5,032 nucleotides of DNA from Pseudomonadota bacterium (GTDB lineage Bacteria; Pseudomonadota; Gammaproteobacteria; Xanthomonadales; Xanthomonadaceae), in assembly GCA_025355485.1 (NCBI GenBank), contig JANXZP010000065.1:1-5032 (forward strand), given 5' to 3'. The position numbers and the translations under genes are program-made. Shown here in pieces: positions 1 to 5,032 of the stretch. A model generated the notes under the pieces. The model was not told the DNA's origin and searched no databases. It was given only the letters and a program-made list of their open reading frames with translations. Each line of letters starts with the position of its first letter. Position 1 is the stretch's first letter.

Positions 1-572
1 ATGCGCTGCAATTCGCTGGTGTTATAAAACTCTAGGCGCGCCACGATGCCGAAGCGGTCACGCAACGGACCGGTCAGCAGCCCCGCGCGCGTGGTCGCGC
101 CAATCAGGGTGAACGGCGGCAGGTCGAGCTTGATCGAACGCGCGGCGGGGCCTTCGCCGATCATCAGGTCGATCTGGAAATCCTCCATCGCCGGATACAG
201 CACTTCCTCGACCACCGGCGACAGGCGATGGATCTCGTCGATGAACAGCACGTCGTGCGGCTGCAGGTTCGTCAGCAACGCGGCAAGATCGCCCGCGCGC
301 TCGATCACCGGGCCAGACGTGGTGCGCAGGTTTACCCCGAGTTCGTTCGCGATCACGTGGCTGAGCGTGGTCTTGCCCAAGCCTGGCGGGCCGAAGATCA
401 GCACGTGGTCCATCGCCTCGCCGCGCGCGCGCGCGGCTTCGATCGCGACCTTCAACTGCTCGCGCACCGGCTGCTGGCCCACGTAATCATCCAGCATTTT
501 CGGCCGGATGCTGGCCTCCAGCGCGGCTTCCTCGCGGCCGATGGTCGGATCGATGATGCGTTCCTCGCTCAC
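1..572 (-). CDS. ruvB: RuvB, Holliday junction branch migration ATPase (5' part, runs off the left edge)
   Basis: This is the N-terminal 190 residues of RuvB (about 340 in the full protein); the gene continues beyond base 1. RuvB is the hexameric AAA+ motor that, with RuvA, pumps DNA through Holliday junctions during recombinational repair in the cytoplasm. Visible motifs are SIRPK-LDDYVGQ (about residues 21-33), Walker A GPPGLGKT (61-68), Walker B and following DEIHRL (112-117), the RuvB signature PAMEDFQ (127-133), sensor I GATTRAG (158-164) and the arginine-finger segment PLRDRFG (169-175). The start is GTG at 570-572: an in-frame TAG lies at 582-584 with no other start codon between, and AGGGA is spaced six bases upstream. 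The first ATG (residue 26) would cut off conserved residues. No frameshift is seen. Its usual partner ruvA lies about 4.4 kb upstream, separated by two kup genes. The family identity is secure. Confidence 0.97.
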   Translation of the reverse strand, partial: MSEERIIDPTIGREEAALEASIRPKMLDDYVGQQPVREQLKVAIEAARARGEAMDHVLIFGPPGLGKTTLSHVIANELGVNLRTTSGPVIERAGDLAALLTNLQPHDVLFIDEIHRLSPVVEEVLYPAMEDFQIDLMIGEGPAARSIKLDLPPFTLIGATTRAGLLTGPLRDRFGIVARLEFYNTSELQR

Positions 573-578
573 ACCTGG

Positions 579-583
579 TCCCT
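579..583 (-). promoter_or_regulatory. Ribosome binding site for ruvB (decides the GTG start)
   Basis: On the minus strand AGGGA is followed by six bases and then GTG. The in-frame TAG at 582-584 overlaps this site, so translation cannot start further upstream. Confidence 0.7.
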
Positions 584-644
584 ACAGCACGGGTCAAGCG
601 GCATTTTGCCTTATCGGAGCTTGCAAAACCTACGATCGAAGACC

Positions 645-666
645 TGTGGTGCATGGATGCACCACA
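645..666. repeat. Perfect 10-bp-arm palindrome with a GG centre in the ruvB leader
   Basis: The arms tgtggtgcat (645-654) and atgcaccaca (657-666) are exact reverse complements around a central gg. As RNA it would form about eight pairs with a short loop. It touches the next hairpin (667-698) with no spacer. No run of T follows on the minus strand, so it is not a typical intrinsic terminator. Its apex, catggatg, recurs in the repeat blocks nearby. Its role is unknown; a protein-binding site, a processing signal or a repeat remnant are all possible. Confidence 0.75.
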
Positions 667-698
667 CGCCGCTCATGCGGGTTTCCGCATGAGCGGCG
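667..698. repeat. Perfect 14-bp stem-loop between kup1 and ruvB
   Basis: The arms cgccgctcatgcgg (667-680) and ccgcatgagcggcg (685-698) match perfectly around the tetraloop gttt (681-684). This is the strongest single hairpin in the window and is very GC-rich. It lies about 95 bases before the ruvB start and 122 bases after the kup1 stop in the direction of transcription. It could end or protect the kup1 transcript, but neither strand shows a T-tract directly after it, so calling it a Rho-independent terminator would be doubtful. It is not present near the other copy of the repeat block. Confidence 0.8.
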
Positions 699-700
699 GA

Positions 701-816
701 GCCGATTACGGATTCACGCGTCCATGGATGGACGAGTGCCGCGAGCGCAGGATGCGCAGGAGCGGCCTGCGACATCGGCGTGCCGATCCTCGGCCACGAC
801 GGCCGATGGATCGGCA
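701..816. repeat. Intergenic repeat block, copy A (downstream of kup1)
   Basis: This block matches copy B (2849-3016) in the same orientation. Bases 721-768 match 2870-2917 with a single difference (755, c against t), and over 701-806 identity is roughly 90 % with small indels. The block ends four bases from the kup1 stop codon. It contains the short palindrome gtccat-gg-atggac (720-733), a cgcagg-agcgg-cctgcg hairpin (755-771) and a long stem next to the stop (781-816). The gcaggagcgg core resembles the GTAGGAGCGG-type REP sequences common in pseudomonads and xanthomonads; that resemblance is from memory. A plus-strand reading frame beginning MDGRVPRAQD is only the translated repeat. Confidence 0.8.
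781..816 (-). terminator. Stem-loop just after the kup1 stop; possible 3'-end or terminator structure
   Basis: The outer arms tgccgatcc (781-789) and ggatcggca (808-816) pair perfectly over nine bases. An inner stem tcggcc (790-795) with ggccga (801-806) closes a five-base loop, leaving one bulged base at 807. The structure begins three bases after the TAG of kup1 (820-822). It lacks a T-tract on the minus strand, so it may instead stabilise the mRNA 3' end or belong to a repeat element. The equivalent stem after kup2 has two compensatory base changes, which supports a real structure. Confidence 0.4.
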
Positions 817-819
817 AAC

Positions 820-2703
820 CTATATTTCTATCTGCGCACCGAGTTCGACAATCCTGTTGCGTGGAATACGGAAGAAGTCGGTCACCGGGCTCGCGTTGCG
901 CGACATGAACGCGAACAGCTTGTCGCGCCAGCTCGCCATGCCGGGCTGCCGCGACGCCACCACGCGCTCCTGGCTGAGGAAATAGGTGGTGTCCATCGGA
1001 TCCATGCCCAGCCCCTGCCAGCGGCAATCGGTCAGCGCGATCGGGATGTGCGGCTGCTCGGCGAATCCGTAGCGCAATATCATCCGGTAGAAGCCGTGCC
1101 CGAGCGGCTCGAGTTTCAGGCGTTTGCCGGGCTCGACTTTCGGCGTGTCATCGGTCAGCACGGTGAGGATCACGTTGATCTCGTGCAGCACCTTGTTGTG
1201 CTTGAGGTTGTGCAACATCGCGTTGGGCACGCCCTCGCGCGCGGCGCTGAGGAACACCGCGGTGCCCTGCACGCGCACCGGCGGATGCTCGGCCAGGCTG
1301 TCGATGAACATGCGCAGGTTCAGCCCGCTTTCGAGCCGCGCGATCAGCAGCTCGCGGCCTCGCCGCCAGGTCGTCATCACCACGAACACCATGCCGCCGA
1401 TCACCAGCGGGAACCAGCCGCCGTGCATGATCTTCAGCGCATTGGCACCGAAGAACGCCAGATCCACCGTCAGCGCGAGCACCCCCGCGATCGCAACCGC
1501 CGTGCGCGACCAATGCCACAGGCGGCGCGCAACGATCAGCGCGAGCACGCTGGTGATCGCCATCGTGCCGGTCACCGCGATCCCGTAGGCCGCGGCCATG
1601 TGGCTGGATGTCTGGAATCCCAGCACCGCCGCGACGACCGCGATCAGCAGGCCCCAGTTCACCAGCGGCATGTAGATCTGCCCCGAGCGTTCGTCGGACG
1701 TGTGGATCACCGGGCTGCGCGCGAACAGGCCGAGCTGGATCGCCTCGCGGGTCAGCGAGAATGCGCCGGAGATCACCGCCTGCGATGCGATTACCGTCGC
1801 TGCGGTGGCCAACGCGATCATCGGCACCAGCGCCCATTTCGGCAGCAGCAGGTAGAACGGATTGTCGCCGGCTTCCGGGTGATGCAGCAGCAGCGCGCCC
1901 TGCCCGAAGTAATTCAGAAGGAGCGCCGGCAGTACGAAACCGAACCACGCGCAGCGGATCGGCCGCTTGCCGAAGTGGCCCATGTCGGCGTACAGCGCCT
2001 CGGCGCCGGTCAGCGCCAGCACGATCGCTCCGAGCGCAACGAATGCGGTGAAATGGTTGTCGACGAAGAACAGCACCGCGTGCTCGGGGTTCAGCGCGCG
2101 CAACACCTCCGGCGCGGCGACGATACCGGCCGCTCCGAACGCCGCGATGCTGATGAACCACACCAGCATCACCGGACCGAAGATCGAACCCATCCGCGCG
2201 CTGCCGAACCGCTGCACCGCGAACAAGGCGATCAGCACGACCAGCGTCAACGGCAACACCCACTCCGCGAGGGTCGGCTTCAGCACTTCCACGCCCTCGA
2301 CCGCGGACAGCACCGACAACGCTGGGGTGATCACACTGTCGCCGTAGAACAATCCCGCGCCGAACACGCCGAGCGCGAGTACGGTGTATTTCATCTTCGA
2401 GTGCGCGCGCAGGCCGCGCTGCGCGAGCGTCATCAGCGAGAGGATGCCGCCCTCGCCCTTGTTGTCGGCGCGCAGGATGAACGACACATACTTGAACGAC
2501 ACCACGAACATCATCGACCAGAACACCAGCGACAGCACGCCGAGTACGTTCTCCGGCGATGGCGGGATTCCGTGCTGGCCCGAGAACGCGGTCTGCAAGG
2601 TGTACAGCGGGCTGGTGCCGATGTCGCCGTACACCACGCCGATCGCGGCCAGCGACAGCGCGGCAAGACGTGCGCCGCGCGCAGCCTGGGTTGTATCGCT
2701 CAT
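820..2703 (-). CDS. kup: Kup-family potassium uptake transporter, second copy (kup1)
   Basis: This encodes a 627-residue low-affinity K+/H+ symporter of the Kup/HAK/KT family in the inner membrane (E. coli Kup has 622). About twelve membrane segments fall within residues 13-444 and are followed by a soluble C-terminal domain (445-627) with HNLKHNKVLHE at 498-508. The N-terminal signature GVVYGDIGTSPLYTL is at 22-36. Acidic residues equal to E. coli D23, E116 and E229 are D27, D122 (in YGDSVITPA) and E235 (in TGAEALYADMG). The protein ends in VELGAQIEI like E. coli Kup. The start MSDTTQ at 2703 is preferred because GAGGT lies five bases upstream and the length fits; an in-frame ATG at 2784 adds 27 atypical residues. 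Motifs such as GQIYMPLVNW and AAYGIAVTGTM look closer to E. coli Kup than the neighbouring copy does. The gene is intact, lies 319 bases downstream of kup2, and is bounded by direct repeats. Confidence 0.96.
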   Translation of the reverse strand: MSDTTQAARGARLAALSLAAIGVVYGDIGTSPLYTLQTAFSGQHGIPPSPENVLGVLSLVFWSMMFVVSFKYVSFILRADNKGEGGILSLMTLAQRGLRAHSKMKYTVLALGVFGAGLFYGDSVITPALSVLSAVEGVEVLKPTLAEWVLPLTLVVLIALFAVQRFGSARMGSIFGPVMLVWFISIAAFGAAGIVAAPEVLRALNPEHAVLFFVDNHFTAFVALGAIVLALTGAEALYADMGHFGKRPIRCAWFGFVLPALLLNYFGQGALLLHHPEAGDNPFYLLLPKWALVPMIALATAATVIASQAVISGAFSLTREAIQLGLFARSPVIHTSDERSGQIYMPLVNWGLLIAVVAAVLGFQTSSHMAAAYGIAVTGTMAITSVLALIVARRLWHWSRTAVAIAGVLALTVDLAFFGANALKIMHGGWFPLVIGGMVFVVMTTWRRGRELLIARLESGLNLRMFIDSLAEHPPVRVQGTAVFLSAAREGVPNAMLHNLKHNKVLHEINVILTVLTDDTPKVEPGKRLKLEPLGHGFYRMILRYGFAEQPHIPIALTDCRWQGLGMDPMDTTYFLSQERVVASRQPGMASWRDKLFAFMSRNASPVTDFFRIPRNRIVELGAQIEI

Positions 2704-2848
2704 TGCTGACCTCGCCGCGGCGGGCCTGGCCCGCGCGAAGGCGCAAGGATACGCCTTTCGGGAAACAACGAAAGAGACATGCAAACCGGATCGGTATCGA
2801 ACATGACTCGATGCTCAAGGCGCAGGACTCGCGGTCGCGCGCGGCAAA
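2704..2848 (-). promoter_or_regulatory. kup1 leader with two GC-rich hairpins and the ribosome binding site
   Basis: This 145-base stretch runs from the repeat block to the kup1 start. It contains GAGGT at 2709-2713 (minus strand), five bases before ATG. Just upstream lies a hairpin with seven-base arms gcgggcc/ggcccgc around one base (2720-2734), and before it a second with arms aaggcg (2738-2743) and cgcctt (2752-2757). A weak small inverted repeat lies at 2796-2812. I found no convincing sigma-70 promoter. The length of the gap compared with the 26 bases between ruvA and kup2 suggests kup1 could have its own promoter, but the sequence does not prove it. No known riboswitch pattern is recognised. 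Confidence 0.35.
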
Positions 2849-3016
2849 GCCGACGACGGATTCACGATGTCCATGGATGGACGAGTGCCGCGAGCGCAGG
2901 ATGTGCAGGAGCGGCCTCCGGCGTCGGCGTATCGATTCTCGGCCACGGCCGAAAACCGCTCCTGCGTTTTCGGCATTTCCACCGTCCATAGCGGTCAGAT
3001 GGCCGATGAATCGACC
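2849..3016. repeat. Intergenic repeat block, copy B (between kup2 and kup1)
   Basis: This is the partner of copy A (701-816), in the same orientation. Homology runs from 2849 to 2952 and resumes at 3001-3013, where ggccgatgaatcg matches ggccgatggatcg at 801-813. About 50 extra bases lie between. The block ends seven bases from the kup2 stop. It contains gtccat-gg-atggac (2869-2882), an inner hairpin tcggc-cacg-gccga (2939-2952) and two competing stems. One pairs gcaggagcgg (2905-2914) with ccgctcctgc (2956-2965). The other pairs gccgaaaac (2948-2956) with gttttcggc (2966-2974). Together with the kup1 leader it accounts for the whole 319-base gap between the kup genes; no small gene is supported here. 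Confidence 0.8.
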
Positions 3017-3019
3017 ATC
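2998..3019 (-). terminator. Imperfect stem-loop just after the kup2 stop; possible 3'-end structure
   Basis: The arms gatgg (2998-3002) and ccatc (3015-3019) pair, followed after one mismatch by cgat (3004-3007) and atcg (3010-3013). It begins three bases after the kup2 TAG (3023-3025). An alternative long-range pairing uses tcgattc (2932-2938) with gaatcga (3008-3014), which is the counterpart of the kup1 tail stem. There is no T-tract, so termination here is uncertain. Confidence 0.3.
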
Positions 3020-3022
3020 GAA

Positions 3023-4933
3023 CTAGATCTCGACTTTGGTGCCGAGTTCAACCAGCCGATTTCCCGGGACGCGGAAGAAGTCGGTCGCAGGACTGGCGTT
3101 GCGCGCCATGAACGCGAAGATCTTGTCGCGCCACATCGGCATGCCGACGTGCTCGGCGGCGACGAGGGTTTCGCGGCTCGAGAAGAACGTGGTGTCCATC
3201 ATGTCGAACTGGGTGCCGCAAATGCTTCTCACCAGCGCGGCGGGCACATCGGGCTCTTCGGCGAATCCGTAGCGCAGGATCATCTGCTTGAATCCATTGC
3301 CCAGGTCGGTGGTAGCGCAGCGTTCCTCGGGCTCGGCATAGGCCGCATCGAGCGTGCGCACACTCAGGATCACGTTGTTCTCGTGCAGCACCTTGTTGTG
3401 CTTGAGGTTGTGCAGCAAGGCGTGCGGCACGTTGTTGGCATTCGGACTCAGGAAAATCGCGGTGCCGGGAACCCGATGCGGCGGATGCACAGCCAGCGAC
3501 TGCAGGAACACGTCCAGATCAAGCTGCTGGCTGCGCAGGCTTTCGGCGACCAGCATCTTGCCGCGTCGCCATGTGCGCATCATCGTGAAGGCGAGAATAC
3601 CCAGCGCGACCGGCACCCACGCGCCGTCGAGGAACTTCACCACGTTCGCGCCGAGGAAGGCGATGTCCACCAGCAGCAGCAATGCCGCGATCGGCAGCAC
3701 CCAGCGCCGCGAGTCGCGCCAGCTGTTGTATGCCACCACCATCAGCAGCAAGGTATCGATCAGCATCGTGCCCGATACCGACACGCCATAGGCCGCGGCC
3801 AATCGGGTCGAGGACTGGAACGCCACCACCAGTAACATCACCAGCACCATCAGCATGCGGTTCACCGCCGGCACGAAGATCTGTCCCTCGGCGCTGGACG
3901 AGGTATGCCGGATCGTCAAGCGCGGGATGTAACCCAGCAGCATCGCCTGCCTGGCGACCGAGAATGCGCCGGAGATCACCGCCTGCGATGCGATGACCGC
4001 CGCAACGGCCGCCAATACGATCATTGGGTATAACGCCCAGCCTGGCGCGGCCAGGTAGAACGGATTTTCCGCAGCAGCCGGATTTGCGACCAACAGCGCA
4101 CCCTGCCCGAAATAATTCAGCAGCAGCGCGGGCAAGACCAGCCAGAACCACGCCGCGCGGATCGGCACGCGACCGAAGTGGCCCATGTCCGCATACAAGG
4201 CTTCGCCGCCGGTGATCGCAAGCACCACCGCGCCAAGGATGAAGTACGAGTGCGCGCCATGCCGGACGAAGAAGTGCAGCGCATACCAGGGATTGAATGC
4301 CGCCAGCACCTGCGGCTGCCCGAAGATGTGCCATGCGCCGACCGCTGCGATCGCGCTGAACCACAACACCATCACGGGTCCGAAGATACGACCCACGCGC
4401 GCGGTGCCACGACTCTGGAACAGGAACAGGATCAACAACACCACCAGAGTGATCGGAACCACTGCATGTTTCAGGGTCGGCGCGGCGACTTCGAGGCCTT
4501 CCACCGCGCTGAGCACCGTCACCGCCGGTGTGATCACGCTGTCGCCGAAGAACAGCGAAGCGCCGAAGATGCCGAGGATGCCGACCGCATAGCGCAACCG
4601 CTTCGCATTACCGAGCGTACGTTGCGCGAGCGCCATCAAGGCCATGATGCCGCCCTCGCCCTTGTTGTCGGCGCGCATGATGATGAGTACGTATTTCACC
4701 GTGACCACCAGCAACAACGACCACAGGATCAGCGACAGCAGGCCGAGCACCGTCGCAGGATCGGGTGTCAATCCGTAATGCGGCAGGAATGCCTCGCGCA
4801 GCGTGTAGAGGGGACTGGTACCGATGTCACCGAACACCACGCCGACCGCGCCGAGCATCAGCGTGCGCACGCTGCCCTGCGGCTGGTGCGAAGCGTGCTG
4901 CGTTGAACTCGTGCTGTGTTCCGATACGGACAT
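3023..4933 (-). CDS. kup: Kup-family potassium uptake transporter, copy next to ruvA (kup2)
   Basis: This encodes a complete 636-residue Kup K+/H+ symporter of the inner membrane. A hydrophilic N-terminal tail rich in Ser, Thr and His (about residues 1-21) precedes GVVFGDIGTSPLYTL. About twelve membrane segments follow, then a soluble C-terminal domain of about 180 residues with HNLKHNKVLHE at 508-518 and the ending VELGTKVEI. The acidic transport residues are D36, D131 (in FGDSVITPA) and E244 (in TGGEALYADMG), matching E. coli D23, E116 and E229. ATG at 4931-4933 is preceded by GGAAG (4942-4946) with eight bases of spacing. Only 26 bases separate it from the ruvA stop, so it is probably cotranscribed with ruvA. 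The GVVFGDIG, SVSGTMLIDTLLL and MRTWRRGK segments recall Xanthomonas Kup, so this looks like the resident copy of the ruvA-kup-ruvB arrangement; that is inference from memory. Confidence 0.96.
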   Translation of the reverse strand: MSVSEHSTSSTQHASHQPQGSVRTLMLGAVGVVFGDIGTSPLYTLREAFLPHYGLTPDPATVLGLLSLILWSLLLVVTVKYVLIIMRADNKGEGGIMALMALAQRTLGNAKRLRYAVGILGIFGASLFFGDSVITPAVTVLSAVEGLEVAAPTLKHAVVPITLVVLLILFLFQSRGTARVGRIFGPVMVLWFSAIAAVGAWHIFGQPQVLAAFNPWYALHFFVRHGAHSYFILGAVVLAITGGEALYADMGHFGRVPIRAAWFWLVLPALLLNYFGQGALLVANPAAAENPFYLAAPGWALYPMIVLAAVAAVIASQAVISGAFSVARQAMLLGYIPRLTIRHTSSSAEGQIFVPAVNRMLMVLVMLLVVAFQSSTRLAAAYGVSVSGTMLIDTLLLMVVAYNSWRDSRRWVLPIAALLLLVDIAFLGANVVKFLDGAWVPVALGILAFTMMRTWRRGKMLVAESLRSQQLDLDVFLQSLAVHPPHRVPGTAIFLSPNANNVPHALLHNLKHNKVLHENNVILSVRTLDAAYAEPEERCATTDLGNGFKQMILRYGFAEEPDVPAALVRSICGTQFDMMDTTFFSSRETLVAAEHVGMPMWRDKIFAFMARNASPATDFFRVPGNRLVELGTKVEI

Positions 4934-4941
4934 GGCAGGGT

Positions 4942-4946
4942 CTTCC
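4942..4946 (-). promoter_or_regulatory. Ribosome binding site for kup2
   Basis: GGAAG on the minus strand lies eight bases before the kup2 ATG and inside the 26-base gap after ruvA. There is no room for a separate promoter in that gap, which supports readthrough transcription from ruvA. Confidence 0.6.
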
Positions 4947-4959
4947 GTGAATCGCCCGG

Positions 4960-5032
4960 TCAGCCGCGCAACGCCGACTTCAGCGCCTTGCGGATGATCG
5001 CTTCGACATCATCGCCTTCAGTCTGCGCCTTT
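4960..5032 (-). CDS. ruvA: RuvA, Holliday junction binding protein (3' end only, runs off the right edge)
   Basis: Only the last 23 codons and part of one more are present, reading KAQTEGDDVEAIIRKALKSALRG and then TGA at 4960-4962. This fits the end of RuvA domain III, the small helical domain that contacts RuvB; E. coli RuvA ends in a comparable way (LIREALRAAL). RuvA is the tetrameric protein that holds the four-way junction and loads RuvB. The identification rests on this short tail plus the presence of ruvB in the same orientation at the other end of the window, and on the known ruvA-kup-ruvB order in xanthomonads. The tail alone would not be enough. Confidence 0.85.
   Translation of the reverse strand, partial: KAQTEGDDVEAIIRKALKSALRG

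Noticed and set aside
422..436. An alternating CG tract inside ruvB that might be Z-DNA or a slippage site.
   Set aside because: It encodes the AARAR stretch of RuvB in a GC-rich genome. The frame is intact and nothing further supports a regulatory role.
508..2709. A 733-residue open frame on the plus strand, opposite kup1, rich in His, Arg and Gln.
   Set aside because: It is the antisense shadow of kup1, created by strong GC bias at third codon positions. Its composition is not protein-like, and the minus strand holds a full-length recognised family here.
2704..2784. An alternative kup1 start at 2784 giving 27 extra residues.
   Set aside because: The extension is unlike Kup N-termini and spans the leader hairpins. 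The ATG at 2703 has a good ribosome binding site and gives the usual family length.
1148..2989. A 613-residue minus-strand open frame overlapping kup1 in another frame.
   Set aside because: Arg- and Ala-rich low-complexity translation with no family motif. It is an out-of-frame reading of kup1 extended into the repeat region.
701..3016. Insertion sequence or transposon ends around kup1.
   Set aside because: The flanking copies are direct, not inverted. No transposase gene or short target duplication is visible, so a repeat family fits better than an IS.
2704..3022. A c-di-AMP (ydaO-type) or other potassium riboswitch ahead of kup1.
   Set aside because: I recognise none of the expected conserved segments, and only simple hairpins are seen. 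Such control is best known in Gram-positive bacteria.
2867..3835. A plus-strand frame starting MSMDGRVPRAQD, and the similar frame at about 725.
   Set aside because: The shared N-terminus is the translated intergenic repeat and the rest is the antisense of kup2. The repeat explains the similarity, not a gene family.
1..5032. CRISPR array, tRNA, rRNA, toxin-antitoxin or defence genes.
   Set aside because: No regularly spaced short repeats and no cloverleaf or rRNA sequence were seen, and all long coding space is taken by ruvA, two kup genes and ruvB.

Overview
This 5,032-base window is GC-rich and reads almost entirely on the minus strand. In transcription order, from the right edge to the left, it holds the last 23 codons of ruvA, a complete kup-type potassium transporter gene (here kup2), a second complete kup-type gene (kup1), and the first 190 codons of ruvB. 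The RuvB sequence, the GC content and the placement of a kup gene between ruvA and ruvB suggest a gammaproteobacterium of the Xanthomonas/Lysobacter/Rhodanobacter/Dyella group. That assignment is from memory of family sequences and gene order, not from a search.

Layout on the plus-strand scale: 1-572 ruvB 5' part (GTG start); 573-819 an intergenic region packed with inverted repeats; 820-2703 kup1 (627 aa); 2704-3022 an intergenic region with the kup1 leader and a second copy of the same repeat; 3023-4933 kup2 (636 aa); 4934-4959 a 26-base gap with the kup2 ribosome binding site; 4960-5032 the ruvA 3' end.

RuvA and RuvB together drive Holliday junction branch migration. The two Kup proteins are inner-membrane K+/H+ symporters with no obvious functional link to recombination. 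Both transporters are intact and keep the three acidic residues known to matter in E. coli Kup. They are clearly diverged paralogs (roughly 55 % identical by eye).

The most interesting part is non-coding. A block of about 105-115 bp follows each kup stop codon, in the same orientation, so kup1 lies between two imperfect direct repeats. The stem formed next to the stop codon shows two compensatory base-pair changes between the copies, which points to a conserved structure. Two further perfect inverted repeats sit back to back in front of ruvB. No phage, CRISPR, toxin-antitoxin or defence genes are visible. I see no new protein system here: the novelty, if any, lies in the repeat family and in the doubled kup insertion.
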